Of a DNA stretch of 48,931 nt, positions 25,315-34,196 are shown piece after piece. The position numbers were made by a program, and so were the translations under genes. Numbering within the stretch: position 1 is the first letter of the stretch; each line of letters starts with the position of its first letter. Source of the DNA: Caulobacter sp. GTDB taxonomy: Bacteria; Pseudomonadota; Alphaproteobacteria; Caulobacterales; Caulobacteraceae. Under the pieces are notes generated by a model. The model ran no database searches. It was not told the DNA's origin and saw nothing but the letters and a program-made list of their open reading frames with translations. The stretch spans positions 1 through 48,931 of the forward strand of contig JAGIBE010000290.1 in the NCBI GenBank assembly GCA_017744495.1. Direction: 5' to 3'.

Positions 25315-28003
25315 GGGCGGGCTCCTTGGCGGGAACAGAAGCAGTGGCGGCGATCATCCGGGCGATCTCGGGGCGGCAGGACCCGCAATTGGTCCCCGCC
25401 CCCGTGGCCGCGCCGACCGCGTCGGAGCTGGCGGCCCCGGCGGCGATGGCGGCCTGCACGACTTTGGCGCCCACCTTTAGGCAGGCGCAGACCAGCGCCC
25501 CCTTGTCGACCGGCGGGCCGGGCGGTCGGCCGAACAGCAGTGCCGAGCGGGCCTCGGCGCTCAGCAACGGCTCGGCGAACAGCTCGGCGAGCCAGTCGCG
25601 CGGCGGCAGGCGGCCGCTCAGGGTGACGTACAGCACCGCCTCCAGGCGGCCGTCCCGCACCCAGGCGTCGCGACGCGCGCCCGTGGCCGCGTCCTCATAG
25701 GTCACGAGCTCGCCGGCGAGGCCCTTCGACAAGGCCTTGCGCAAGGCGGCGCGCTCAACCTCGTCGCCTCGGCCGGCGAACTCGTGTTGCTGGCAGGTGT
25801 CTTGGGGGATACGCCGCCAGACGAGGTTCAGCCCGGAGGGTAGAGGCAGACTGTCCCGCGTGAGAAAGAAGCCCTTCCAGGTCTCGCGGTAGGCGCGGAT
25901 CCGAGCGGGGGTGTGCTTGAACTCCGGCTGGCCGGACGTGGGGTCCAGGTTCGGGGCGACCAGCGGATTGACCCGGCCCGACGACGCGAAGGCGTCGGTC
26001 CAGTGCATAGGCATGAAGAGGCCGCCGGGCCGCTGGCGGTCAGTGACCTTGGCCAGGGCCACGGCCTCGCCATGCGCTGTGATCACCCGCGCCAGGGCGC
26101 CGTCCTTGACCCCAAAGGCCTCGGCGTCGGCGGGGTGGACCTCGACGAACGGCTCGGGCGCGTGGCGACAAAGGTCGGGCGCCAGGCCCGTGCGGGTCAT
26201 GGTGTGCCACTGGTCGCGGATACGGCCGGTGTTCAGCGACATCGGATAGACCGCGTCGACCGCATCGGCCGGGCCCTTGGGTCGGGTCGGGACCATGCGG
26301 GCGCGGCCGTCCGGGGTCTGGAATCGGCCATTCGTGAAGAGGCGCGCCGTCCCCTGTCCGTCCGCTGCCACCGGCCACTGGATCGGCAGGAGTTCGGCAT
26401 AAGCCTCTGGCGTCAAAGCCGAAAGTCCTGACAAGTTCAGGACACGATCTGTGTTCTCATAAGCCGTCAGGCGGGCCCATTCGCGGAAGACGCTGGCGTT
26501 GCTGGCCCAGCCGAAGCCATCGAAACCCATGGCCTGGGCCACATCGGCCATGATCCGCCAGTCGGCCCGGGCCTGGCCCGGCGCGGGGAACAAGGCCCGC
26601 TGGCGCGAGATCCGGCGCTCGGAATTGGTGACCGTGCCGTCCTTCTCGCCCCAGGCCAGGGCCGGCAGCTTGACGTCGGCGAAGGCGGTGGTGTCGGTCT
26701 CGACACAGTCGGACACCACCACGAACGGGCAGCGCTCCAGCGCCTCGCGCACCCGGCCCGCGTTGGGCAGACTGACGGCCGGGTTGGTGGCCATCACCCA
26801 GACCGCCTTGATCTTGCCGGCGTGAATGGCCTCGAACATGTCGACGGCCTTCAGGCCCGGCGCGCGGGCGGTGTCCGGCGCGCCCCAGAACCGGGCCACG
26901 CGGTCGCGGTCGGCGGGGGCGAAGTCCATGTGGCCGGCCAGGGTGTTGGCCATGCCGCCGGTCTCGCGCCCGCCCATGGCGTTGGGCTGGCCGGTGATCG
27001 AGAACGGGCAGCCGCCGGGCTTGCCGATCCGTCCAGTGGCCAGGTGGACGTTGAGGATCGAAAGCCCCTTGGCGACGCCCTGGGCCGACTGGTTGGCGCC
27101 CATCGAAAACAAACTGACCGTGCGCTCATGGGCCGCGAACAGGTCGTAGAACCGTAGCAGACTTTCGACCGGCACGCCGCAGTCGGCCGCGACGGCGGCG
27201 GGCGATTGGTCGAATTCCTCAAGCGCGGCCGTGACTTCCGTGAAACCGTTCACGTGAGCGGCGATGTAGTCGCGGTCGATGGCGTCGATGCGGATCAGGT
27301 GGGCCAGCAGGCCGTTCCACAGGCGCACGTCGCTCTGCGGGGCGATGGCCAGGTGCAGGTCCGCGCCCTCGGCGGTGTCGGTGCGGCGCGGGTCGATGAC
27401 CACGTGCTTCTGGCCGCGCGCCCTCGCCGCCTCCATGCGCCGGAACAGCACCGGATGGGTCCAGGCGGCGTTGTGGCCGCTGAACACCACCAGGTCGGCC
27501 AGCTCCAGGTCCTCGTAGCAGCCGGGCACCAGGTCGGCGCCGAAGGCCTGCTTGTGAGCCGCCACGGCCGAGGCCATGCATAGGCGGCTGTTGGTGTCGA
27601 TGTTGCCCGAGCCGATGAAGCCCTTCATCAGCTTGTTGGCGACGTAGTAGTCCTCGGTCAGCAGTTGCCCCGAGACGTAGAAGGCCACGCTGTCGGGGCC
27701 GTGCTTGGCGATGGTGTCCTTGAAGCGCTTGGCCACCAGGGCCGTGGCGTCGTTCCACGACGCCGCCTTGCCGTTGCTCGTCGGCTCCAGCAGTCGCCCC
27801 TGCAGCCCCACCGTCGCCCCCAGCGCCGTGCCCTTGGAGCACAGGCGGCCGAGGTTCGCGGGGTGGACCTTGTCGCCCGAGACCGAAAGCGTACGCGCAT
27901 CAGCGACCGCGCCCGAGACGCCGCAACCCACCCCGCAATAGGGGCAGGTCGTCTTGACGCCCATAATTGAAAGAGGGGGCGGGACGGCCGATCCGTCAGC
28001 CAT
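25304..28003 (-). CDS. nasA: Assimilatory nitrate reductase, molybdopterin catalytic subunit
   Basis: An 899-residue Mo-bisMGD oxidoreductase that reduces nitrate to nitrite in the cytosol. The N-terminal [4Fe-4S] site is Cys20, Cys23, Cys27 and Cys55 (CPYCGVGC and LCSKG). Family stretches include SRLCMASAVAAHKQAFG, GCYEDLELADLVVFSGHNAAWTHPVL and TGRIRDQWHTMTRTG. A C-terminal BFD-like domain carries Cys839, Cys841, Cys873 and Cys876, likely a [2Fe-2S] centre receiving electrons. The ATG at 28003 is preferred for its GGGGA ribosome binding site; it overlaps nirD by eight bases. There is no twin-arginine signal, in line with a cytosolic assimilatory enzyme. Confidence 0.95.
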   Translation of the reverse strand: MADGSAVPPPLSIMGVKTTCPYCGVGCGVSGAVADARTLSVSGDKVHPANLGRLCSKGTALGATVGLQGRLLEPTSNGKAASWNDATALVAKRFKDTIAKHGPDSVAFYVSGQLLTEDYYVANKLMKGFIGSGNIDTNSRLCMASAVAAHKQAFGADLVPGCYEDLELADLVVFSGHNAAWTHPVLFRRMEAARARGQKHVVIDPRRTDTAEGADLHLAIAPQSDVRLWNGLLAHLIRIDAIDRDYIAAHVNGFTEVTAALEEFDQSPAAVAADCGVPVESLLRFYDLFAAHERTVSLFSMGANQSAQGVAKGLSILNVHLATGRIGKPGGCPFSITGQPNAMGGRETGGMANTLAGHMDFAPADRDRVARFWGAPDTARAPGLKAVDMFEAIHAGKIKAVWVMATNPAVSLPNAGRVREALERCPFVVVSDCVETDTTAFADVKLPALAWGEKDGTVTNSERRISRQRALFPAPGQARADWRIMADVAQAMGFDGFGWASNASVFREWARLTAYENTDRVLNLSGLSALTPEAYAELLPIQWPVAADGQGTARLFTNGRFQTPDGRARMVPTRPKGPADAVDAVYPMSLNTGRIRDQWHTMTRTGLAPDLCRHAPEPFVEVHPADAEAFGVKDGALARVITAHGEAVALAKVTDRQRPGGLFMPMHWTDAFASSGRVNPLVAPNLDPTSGQPEFKHTPARIRAYRETWKGFFLTRDSLPLPSGLNLVWRRIPQDTCQQHEFAGRGDEVERAALRKALSKGLAGELVTYEDAATGARRDAWVRDGRLEAVLYVTLSGRLPPRDWLAELFAEPLLSAEARSALLFGRPPGPPVDKGALVCACLKVGAKVVQAAIAAGAASSDAVGAATGAGTNCGSCRPEIARMIAATASVPAKEPAHAH

Positions 28004-28367
28004 GGACGTCCCCAATGCCGGGCAAGCTCAGCAGCAAGCGGCCGTCCCGGACCTCGAGCGGCACCACCGGCGTACAGCCCTTGCCCTTGTCGGCGCCCAT
28101 GGCCTCGCCCGAGGCCAGGTCGATGTTCCACGCGTGCAGCGGGCACGTCACCGCCCGGCCGTGGACGATGCCCTGGCTCAGCGGCCCGCCCTTGTGCGGA
28201 CAGGCGTCCATCAGGGCGAACACCTCGCCATCGCCCGTGCGGAAGATGGCGATGTCGCCGCGCGGGCTGGGCACCCGGCGCGCGCCCCGGCGGGGCACGT
28301 CCGTGACCGCGCCGACATCGACCCAGACAGGAACTTTCCAATCCTTGGAAGCAATGGGCGCGTTCAT
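27996..28367 (-). CDS. nirD: Nitrite reductase small subunit with intact Rieske ligands
   Basis: A 123-residue NirD/Rieske-type subunit that pairs with NirB. The complete ligand set is present: Cys56 and His58 in CPHKGGPLSQG, Cys75 and His78 in CPLHAW. The E. coli NirD has lost these ligands, so this version may truly bind a [2Fe-2S] cluster, like NasE-type ferredoxin subunits. It starts inside the end of nirB (four-base overlap) and its end overlaps nasA by eight bases. Such overlaps imply coupled translation of nirB, nirD and nasA. Confidence 0.93.
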   Translation of the reverse strand: MNAPIASKDWKVPVWVDVGAVTDVPRRGARRVPSPRGDIAIFRTGDGEVFALMDACPHKGGPLSQGIVHGRAVTCPLHAWNIDLASGEAMGADKGKGCTPVVPLEVRDGRLLLSLPGIGDVHG

Positions 28368-30820
28368 GCGGGGACGAACTCCATCCGGCGGCTCATGGGG
28401 GTGAATTCCTCGGTGTGGCGGCCGGCCACGCGCTCGGCCCAGGGGTCGAGGCGGGCGAAGCGCTGCGAGAACACGAAGCGATCGTAGAGAGCCTTGCGCT
28501 GCTCGGGGTCGGTGACCTTCTCCTGGATGCTCTCCAGGCCCACGCGCGCCATCCACTTGTAGACCCGCTCCAGGTACCAGCCCTCCTCGCGGTACAGCTG
28601 CATGGCCGCGGCGATGACCCAGACGGCCTCGTCCTCGGTCACCACCCGGGTCAGCACCTGGGTCCCCTGGATGTGCAGGCCGGCGGCGCCGCCGATATGG
28701 ATCTCGTAGCCGCTGTCGACGCAGACCACGCCGAAGTCCTTGCAGGTGGCCTCGGCGCAGTTGCGGGGGCAGCCCGACACGGCCAGCTTGACCTTGGCCG
28801 GCGCCCACGAACCCCAGAGGAACTTCTCCAGGCGGATGCCCAGGCCCGTGGAGTCCTGGGTGCCGAACCGGCACCAGTCGCTGCCGACGCAGGTCTTCAC
28901 CGTGCGCAGGCCCTTGGCGTAGGCGTGACCGCTCACCATGCCCGCGGCGTTCAGGTCGGCCCAGACCGCCGGCAGGTCGTCCTTCTTGACACCCAGCAGG
29001 TCGATCCGCTGACCGCCGGTGACCTTGACTGTCGGGATGGCGAACTTGTCGGCCACGTCGGCGATGGCGCGCAGCTCGTTGGGCGTGGTCACTCCGCCCC
29101 ACATGCGCGGCACGACCGAATAGGTGCCGTCCTTCTGGATGTTGGCGTGGACGCGCTCGTTGATGAAGCGCGACTGCTTGTCGTCGCGATATTCCGACGG
29201 CCAGGCGCACAGCAGATAGTAGTTCAGGGCGGGTCGGCACGAGGCGCAGCCGTCGGGCGTGGTCCATTCCAGGGCTTGCATCACCGCCGGCATGGATTTC
29301 AGCTCCCACTCCACGATCGCCTTGCGGACGTCGGAGTGCGGCCTGGAAGTGCATTTGCACATCGGCTTGGGGCCGGTCTGTTCTTTGAAGCCGTCGCCCA
29401 GGGTCAGCTTCAGCACCTGCTCGACCAGCGGCGTGCACGAGCCGCACGAGGCCGAGGCCTTGGTGACCGCCTTGACGTCGTCCAGCGTCGTCAAGCCCTG
29501 GCCGGTGATGGCCGTGACGATCGCACCCTTGCAGACGCCGTTGCAGCCGCAGATTTCCTGCGTGTCGGGCATGGCCGCAACGGCGGCGTTAGGGTCCAGG
29601 CCGGACAGGCCCTCCGTGATGGCCTGTCCGAAGATCAGGGTCTCGCGGATATCGGTGACGCTGGCGCCCGACCGCATCAGGTCGAAGTACCATGCGCCGT
29701 CGGCGGCGTCGCCGAACAGCACCGCGCCGGCCACCTTGCCGTCCTCGATGACCACGCGCTTGTAGACGCCGCGACCGGCGTCGCGGAACACGATGTCCTC
29801 GCACCCTTCGCCGCCCGAGAACTTGCCGGCCGAGAACACGTCGACGCCCGAGACCTTCAGGCGAGTCGACAGGACGGAGCCCTCGTAAGCGCCCTCCCCG
29901 TCAGTCAAAGACTCGGCCAGCGAACGGCACATGTCCCAGATGGGCGCGACCAAGCCGTAGCAATTGCCCCGGTGCTCTGCGCACTCGCCCACCGCGAACA
30001 CGGCCGGATCCGAGGTGCGCATGGCGTCGTCGACGACCACGCCGCGATTGACCGTCAGGCCGGCGGCTTTGGCCAGGCCGGCGTTCGGGCGGATGCCCAC
30101 GGCCATAACCAGCAGGTCGCACAGCAGGGTCCGGCCGTCCTTCAGCTTCAAGCCAGTGACCTGGCCGTTCTCGCCGACGATCTCCTCGGAGTGGGCGCCC
30201 AGCACCGTCTCGACGCCGCGTTCGGCCAGGGCCTCGCGCAGCAGGAAACCGGCGCTCTCGTCCAGTTGGCGCTCCATCAGCACGTCCATCAGGTGGACGA
30301 CCGTGGCGGCCATGCCGCGCCGGGCCAAGCCGTAGGCGGCTTCCAGACCCAGCAGGCCGCCGCCGATGACCACGGCCTTGGCGCCGGGCTTGTTCGACGC
30401 GGCGACCATGGCCTCGACATCGTCCAGGTCGCGGAAGGTGACCACGCCCTTCAGGTCGATGCCCGGCAGCGGCAGACGGAAGGGATCGGAACCCGTGGCC
30501 AGGATCAGCTTGTCGTAGGCGATTTCCAATCCCCCTTCGGCGGCGACCGTCCTGCGCTCCAGATCAACGGAGGTGACGGCGCGGCCGGCGTGCAGGGTGA
30601 TGGCGTTGTCGGCGTACCAGGCCTCGTCGTTGATCACGATATCGGCGAAGCTCTTCTCGCCCGCCAGCACCGGTGAGAGCATGATGCGGTTGTAATTGAC
30701 CCGCGGTTCGGTCCCGAAGATGGCGATCTCGTAGCGGTCGGGATCGCGCTTGAGGACTTCCTCGACCGCCCGGCAACCGGCCATGCCGTTGCCGATGACG
30801 ACCAGCTTTTCCTTGGTCAT
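28364..30820 (-). CDS. nirB: Assimilatory nitrite reductase [NAD(P)H], large subunit
   Basis: An 818-residue flavo-siroheme enzyme that reduces nitrite to ammonium. The N-terminal FAD/NAD(P)H domain begins VVIGNGMAGCRAVEEVL. A BFD-like [2Fe-2S] domain has Cys424, Cys426, Cys459 and Cys462. The siroheme/[4Fe-4S] ligands are Cys644, Cys650, Cys684 and Cys688 (CVGSDWC and GCPRNC). All expected domains and ligands are there. It lies 25 bp downstream of the transporter gene and overlaps nirD by four bases. No anomaly seen. Confidence 0.97.
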   Translation of the reverse strand: MTKEKLVVIGNGMAGCRAVEEVLKRDPDRYEIAIFGTEPRVNYNRIMLSPVLAGEKSFADIVINDEAWYADNAITLHAGRAVTSVDLERRTVAAEGGLEIAYDKLILATGSDPFRLPLPGIDLKGVVTFRDLDDVEAMVAASNKPGAKAVVIGGGLLGLEAAYGLARRGMAATVVHLMDVLMERQLDESAGFLLREALAERGVETVLGAHSEEIVGENGQVTGLKLKDGRTLLCDLLVMAVGIRPNAGLAKAAGLTVNRGVVVDDAMRTSDPAVFAVGECAEHRGNCYGLVAPIWDMCRSLAESLTDGEGAYEGSVLSTRLKVSGVDVFSAGKFSGGEGCEDIVFRDAGRGVYKRVVIEDGKVAGAVLFGDAADGAWYFDLMRSGASVTDIRETLIFGQAITEGLSGLDPNAAVAAMPDTQEICGCNGVCKGAIVTAITGQGLTTLDDVKAVTKASASCGSCTPLVEQVLKLTLGDGFKEQTGPKPMCKCTSRPHSDVRKAIVEWELKSMPAVMQALEWTTPDGCASCRPALNYYLLCAWPSEYRDDKQSRFINERVHANIQKDGTYSVVPRMWGGVTTPNELRAIADVADKFAIPTVKVTGGQRIDLLGVKKDDLPAVWADLNAAGMVSGHAYAKGLRTVKTCVGSDWCRFGTQDSTGLGIRLEKFLWGSWAPAKVKLAVSGCPRNCAEATCKDFGVVCVDSGYEIHIGGAAGLHIQGTQVLTRVVTEDEAVWVIAAAMQLYREEGWYLERVYKWMARVGLESIQEKVTDPEQRKALYDRFVFSQRFARLDPWAERVAGRHTEEFTPMSRRMEFVPA

Positions 30821-30845
30821 GGCTTGTACTCGCTGAAGAGGAGGA

Positions 30846-32069
30846 TCAGACGCGGACAGGTCGCGCGTCGGCGCCGTGCAGGGTTGGCCAGACCGCCCGC
30901 CAGCGCGCTTTCAGGCCGTGCAGGGCGAAGAAGGCGAACACCGCCAGGGCGGCGAAGCCCAGAAAGCCGACCTGGTAGGAACCGGTCATCTTCTTGGCCA
31001 TGCCCAGGCTGGAGGCCAGGTAGAAGCCGCCGATGCCGCCGGTCATGCCGATCAGGCCGGTCATGACGCCGATCTCCTTGCGGAAGCGCTGCGGGGCCAA
31101 CTGGAAGACCGCGCCGTTGCCGGCGCCCAGGGCCAGCATCGAGAACATCAGCACGGCCAGGGCCACATAGGCCGAGGGCGCGTGGAAGCTGGCGACGGTC
31201 AGGCCCAGGGCCGCCAGAGCGAAGACGAAGCTCAGGGTCCGCACCCCGCCGAAGCGATCGGCCAACGCCCCGCCGACCGGACGGATGAATGAGCCGGCGA
31301 ACACGCAGGCGGCAGTGAAGAAACCGGCGATCACCGGGTCCAGACCGTATTCCGAGTTGAAGTAGATGGTCAGGGACGAGGCCAGGCCGACGAAGCCGCC
31401 GAACGTGACCGCGTACAGCAGCATCAGCCACCAGGCGTCCGGAACCTTAAGGACGTCGAGATACTCGGTCAGCTTCTTGGGCGCGGGCTGCTCGGGGGCG
31501 TCCTTCGCCAGAGCCAAGTAGACCACGAAGGCGACGGCCAGGGGGATGGCGGCCAGGCCGATCACGTTCTGCCAGCCGAAGGTCTTGGCCAGGATCGGGG
31601 CGAACAGGGCCGCCAGGGCCGTGCCGCTGTTGCCGGCGCCGGCGATGCCCAGGGCCAGGCCCTGGTGCTCCTGCGGATACCAGCGCGAAGCCAGCGGCAG
31701 AGCGACGGCGAACGAGGCGCCGGCGACGCCCAGGATCACGCCCAGGGCCAGGACCTGGTGATAGTCGTGGATGCCCAAGCCCCAGGCCCCGATCAGGCCC
31801 GCCAGGACGATCAGCTGGCCGATGATGCCGGTCTTCTTGGGACCGATGCGGTCCACCAGCACGCCGTTGACCAGGCGCAGGACCGCGCCGGCCAGGACAG
31901 GCACCGCGACCATCAGGCCCTTCTGGGCGGGGTCGAGGTGGAATTCCTTGGAGATCGCGACGCCCAGCGGGCCCAGGATCACCCAGACCATGAAGCTGAG
32001 GTCGAAGTACAGGAACGCGGCGAACAGGGTCGGCGTGTGGCCGGCCTTCAGAAAATCACGAGAGATCAT
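30846..32069 (-). CDS. narK: MFS nitrate/nitrite transporter (NarK family)
   Basis: A 407-residue transporter with about twelve membrane segments. Both nitrate signatures are present: GIAGAGNSGTALAALFAP in the fifth-helix region and LGAGNGAVFQLAPQRF in the eleventh-helix region. The MFS motif NGVLVDRIGPKK follows the second helix. Some texts call this gene nasA in nitrate-assimilating bacteria. The ATG at 32069 has GAGG upstream. It is the first structural gene of the nitrate operon, after a 266-bp leader with regulatory signals, and should bring nitrate into the cytosol. Confidence 0.94.
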   Translation of the reverse strand: MISRDFLKAGHTPTLFAAFLYFDLSFMVWVILGPLGVAISKEFHLDPAQKGLMVAVPVLAGAVLRLVNGVLVDRIGPKKTGIIGQLIVLAGLIGAWGLGIHDYHQVLALGVILGVAGASFAVALPLASRWYPQEHQGLALGIAGAGNSGTALAALFAPILAKTFGWQNVIGLAAIPLAVAFVVYLALAKDAPEQPAPKKLTEYLDVLKVPDAWWLMLLYAVTFGGFVGLASSLTIYFNSEYGLDPVIAGFFTAACVFAGSFIRPVGGALADRFGGVRTLSFVFALAALGLTVASFHAPSAYVALAVLMFSMLALGAGNGAVFQLAPQRFRKEIGVMTGLIGMTGGIGGFYLASSLGMAKKMTGSYQVGFLGFAALAVFAFFALHGLKARWRAVWPTLHGADARPVRV

Positions 32070-32100
32070 GATGCGCCTCGGATGTGCGTGTCTGCGAGAG

Positions 32101-32143
32101 CGGGGCGTCATCGCCCCGGGCGGGTGACCGCATCCGAGCGGTC
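32101..32143 (-). promoter_or_regulatory. Tandem hairpins in the nas leader (candidate NasT target and terminator)
   Basis: Read on the minus strand, a 6-bp stem with a hexanucleotide loop (GACCGC-TCGGAT-GCGGTC, 32143-32126) is followed after seven bases by a 7-bp stem (CGGGGCG/CGCCCCG) around ATGA at 32118-32101. They lie just ahead of the transporter gene. ANTAR proteins bind paired hairpins with hexanucleotide loops having A at position 1 and G at position 4, the second stem competing with a terminator. Here G4 is present but A1 is not, and no T-run follows. The location and the adjacent nasT make the role plausible, not proven. Confidence 0.45.
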
Positions 32144-32271
32144 GTCTCTGGCAGCCACGAACGCCGTTGTCCGAAGGCTTGATGTGAGGGGAGCGTCAGT
32201 CGGCCGACGGTGTCACGCGCTATGTCGCGGCGCGGTGCGAACAAGGGTCGCTAAGCGCGATCGGCATGCGA

Positions 32272-32314
32272 TTGCTCAATAGACGAGCATCAGGATTGCT
32301 CAATCGATGAGCAA
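32272..32314. promoter_or_regulatory. Two tandem 19-bp dyads in the nas leader
   Basis: TTGCTCA-N5-TGAGCAA at 32296-32314 is a perfect 7-bp-arm dyad. A second, less perfect copy at 32272-32290 starts with the same TTGCTCAAT and lies exactly 24 bp away. The pair is bracketed by GCATGCG (32264-32270) and CGCATGCG (32317-32324). Tandem dyads of this size normally mark DNA sites for a dimeric regulator. Which regulator is not evident; NtrC-like or another nitrogen regulator is a guess. The promoter of the nitrate structural genes probably lies here. Confidence 0.55.
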
Positions 32315-32335
32315 AACGCATGCGTCCCTTGAGGT

Positions 32336-33484
32336 TCAGACCTCGGCGCGCACCCGGCTGATCGGGAAAGCGGCCGCGTAATCCAAGGCCTTGACGGGGT
32401 CGAAGGGCGTCCCGTCGAACAAGCCCGAAGCGGGCGGCGCCGCGTCGGCGAACAGCATGGCCGGCTCCAGCACCGGGCCGAGCGAGGCCGCGGCCTCACG
32501 GAAGAGATCGGGGCGATAGACGGCGTCGGCGACGGCCTCTAGATCGAGCTCGGGCCGCACCTGCCCCCACCGCGCCATCTGCGACAGGAACCATAGGGCG
32601 TGCTCGCGACGCGGCAGGCCGGCGGCGTTGCGGTGGAAGACGATCTCGGATCGCAGGGCCCGCGCCACGGCCTCGGGCTCCACCCCGACATGATCCGGAC
32701 GCGACAGCAGCGCCACCAGCTCGGCGTGGTTGCCCGGCTCGTCGGCCCACGCCGAGGCGCGGATCAGCGCCCGCAGGGCCGCCCGCATCTCGCCCGGATG
32801 GCGCTCGGCCCAAGTCGCGGTGAGGCCGAACACCTTGTCCGGACCGCCCGGCCACAGCTGCGAGGCCTTGATCAGCACCTCGCCCAGGCCTTCGTCGACC
32901 GCTACGGCGTTCCAGGGCGCGCCGACGCAGAAGCCGTCGATCTCGCCCGAGCGCAGGTGCTCGACCATGCGCGGCGGCGGCGTGACCACCAGGCGGACGT
33001 CGCGGTCGGGATCGATCCCCGCCTGGGCCAGCCAGTAGCGCAGGGCGTAATTGTGCATCGACTGCGGGAAGACCATGGCGAAGGTCAGCGGCGGCGCGTC
33101 CTGCCCGCGCCGCTGCTCGACCAGCCGGGCCAAGGGCGCGGCGGTGATCAGGGGCGCGGCCATGCCCTTCGGGTCGATCTCCCGAAGCTGGGTCGCCAGG
33201 CGGCTGGACACAGTGATCGCGCTGCCATTCTGGTTCAGGGCCAGCGGGGCCAGCATCGCCGCTCCGCCGTTCAGCCCCGCCGCCAAGGCCATCGGCCCCA
33301 GCATGTGGGCGCCGTCCAGCGAGCCCACCGAGACCTTGTCGCGGATCGTGGCCCACGAGGCTTCGCGGCTGAGGGTCACCTCCAGCCCTTCCCCGGCGAA
33401 GAACCCCTGCGCCTTGGCCACCACCAGCGGCGCGCAGTCGGTCAGCGGGATGAATCCCAGGGTCAGATCGGCCAGCCCGCTCAC
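32336..33484 (-). CDS. nasS: Cytosolic nitrate/nitrite sensor, NasS/CmpA-NrtA family
   Basis: A 382-residue protein of the nitrate-binding periplasmic protein fold (NrtA/CmpA family). LTLGFIPLTDCAPLVVAKAQGFF, SLDGAHMLGPMALAA and GEIDGFCVGAPWNAVAV are the family's core stretches. It has no signal peptide or lipobox, which separates the NasS sensors from the transport proteins. In NasS-NasT systems the apo-protein holds NasT and releases it when nitrate or nitrite binds. It overlaps nasT by four bases, and the nitrate genes follow on the same strand. Position and lack of a signal make NasS the best call. Confidence 0.92.
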   Translation of the reverse strand: MSGLADLTLGFIPLTDCAPLVVAKAQGFFAGEGLEVTLSREASWATIRDKVSVGSLDGAHMLGPMALAAGLNGGAAMLAPLALNQNGSAITVSSRLATQLREIDPKGMAAPLITAAPLARLVEQRRGQDAPPLTFAMVFPQSMHNYALRYWLAQAGIDPDRDVRLVVTPPPRMVEHLRSGEIDGFCVGAPWNAVAVDEGLGEVLIKASQLWPGGPDKVFGLTATWAERHPGEMRAALRALIRASAWADEPGNHAELVALLSRPDHVGVEPEAVARALRSEIVFHRNAAGLPRREHALWFLSQMARWGQVRPELDLEAVADAVYRPDLFREAAASLGPVLEPAMLFADAAPPASGLFDGTPFDPVKALDYAAAFPISRVRAEV

Positions 33485-34110
33485 GAAGCGTCACCCTTCA
33501 GCACGCCGGCGAAGGCCAGCAGGTCGGCGGCGACCTGGCCGATGGGCTTGCCCCGGTCCATGGCCAACTTGCGCAGCAGGCGATAGGCGCCGTCCTCGTC
33601 AAGGCCTCGCTCCTTCATCAAAAGACCCTTGGCCCGCTCGACGGTCTTGCGCGACTCCAGGTCGGCCTTGGCCTTGGCCAGATCGCCGCGCAGTTGCTGG
33701 GTCAGGGCGAAACGGCTCATGGCCACGTCGAGGATCGAGCGGACACGGGCCGGCGCCAGGCCGTCGACGACATAGGCCGCCACGCCGGCCCGCACGGCCT
33801 GTTCAGCCAGGCCTGGTTCGGACCGGTCGACGAACATGACGACGGCGCGCGGATTGTGCTGGCCGGCTTCACGCAGGCTTTCCAAGGTGTCGCGGTCGGG
33901 GCTGTCGGCGGCGATCACCACCACATCCGGCGCGAAAGCCGCGACCTCGCGCTCGTCGAAGGTCGCCGCGCGACGCACCTCCAGCGGCTGCACGCCCGCC
34001 AGCCCCTCGGCCACGAGGGCGGCGCGCGCGGAATCCGGATCGATGACGAGGACGCGCATGCCCTCCGCCCTAAGGCCGTCCGGCGGCGGCTGGGAGGGGT
34101 CGGGGTCCAT
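33481..34110 (-). CDS. nasT: ANTAR-domain response regulator (transcription antiterminator)
   Basis: A 209-residue protein with an N-terminal receiver-like domain (MRVLVIDPDSARAALVAEGL, DVVVIAADSPD with the acceptor-type Asp) and a C-terminal ANTAR RNA-binding domain (VERAKGLLMKERGLDEDGAYRLLRKLAMDRGK). ANTAR proteins prevent termination in leader RNAs. With nasS fused by a four-base overlap, it should control the nitrate genes 1.4 kb downstream. Two starts are possible: ATG at 34110, or an internal ATG at 34059 where receiver homology begins, which has GGAGG but at very short spacing. Confidence 0.93.
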   Translation of the reverse strand: MDPDPSQPPPDGLRAEGMRVLVIDPDSARAALVAEGLAGVQPLEVRRAATFDEREVAAFAPDVVVIAADSPDRDTLESLREAGQHNPRAVVMFVDRSEPGLAEQAVRAGVAAYVVDGLAPARVRSILDVAMSRFALTQQLRGDLAKAKADLESRKTVERAKGLLMKERGLDEDGAYRLLRKLAMDRGKPIGQVAADLLAFAGVLKGDAS

Positions 34111-34135
34111 CGCGGTCGGAGTCGCTCAATCAGCC

Positions 34136-34151
34136 TGGTATTTGCACACCA
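34136..34151. promoter_or_regulatory. Dyad upstream of nasT
   Basis: TGGT-N8-ACCA lies 26-41 bases ahead of the nasT ATG, centred on TTGCA. It could be an operator or an NtrC-type site controlling the regulator genes. The arms are only four bases long, so chance occurrence is possible. Confidence 0.3.
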
Positions 34152-34196
34152 TAGCCTGAAATAGCGGCGCCGGAAGGCCGCGACGGACTTCCAGCG

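Noticed and set aside
28415..30676. Open frame of about 750 codons opposite nirB
   Set aside because: It is an antisense shadow; nirB on the minus strand has all cofactor ligands.
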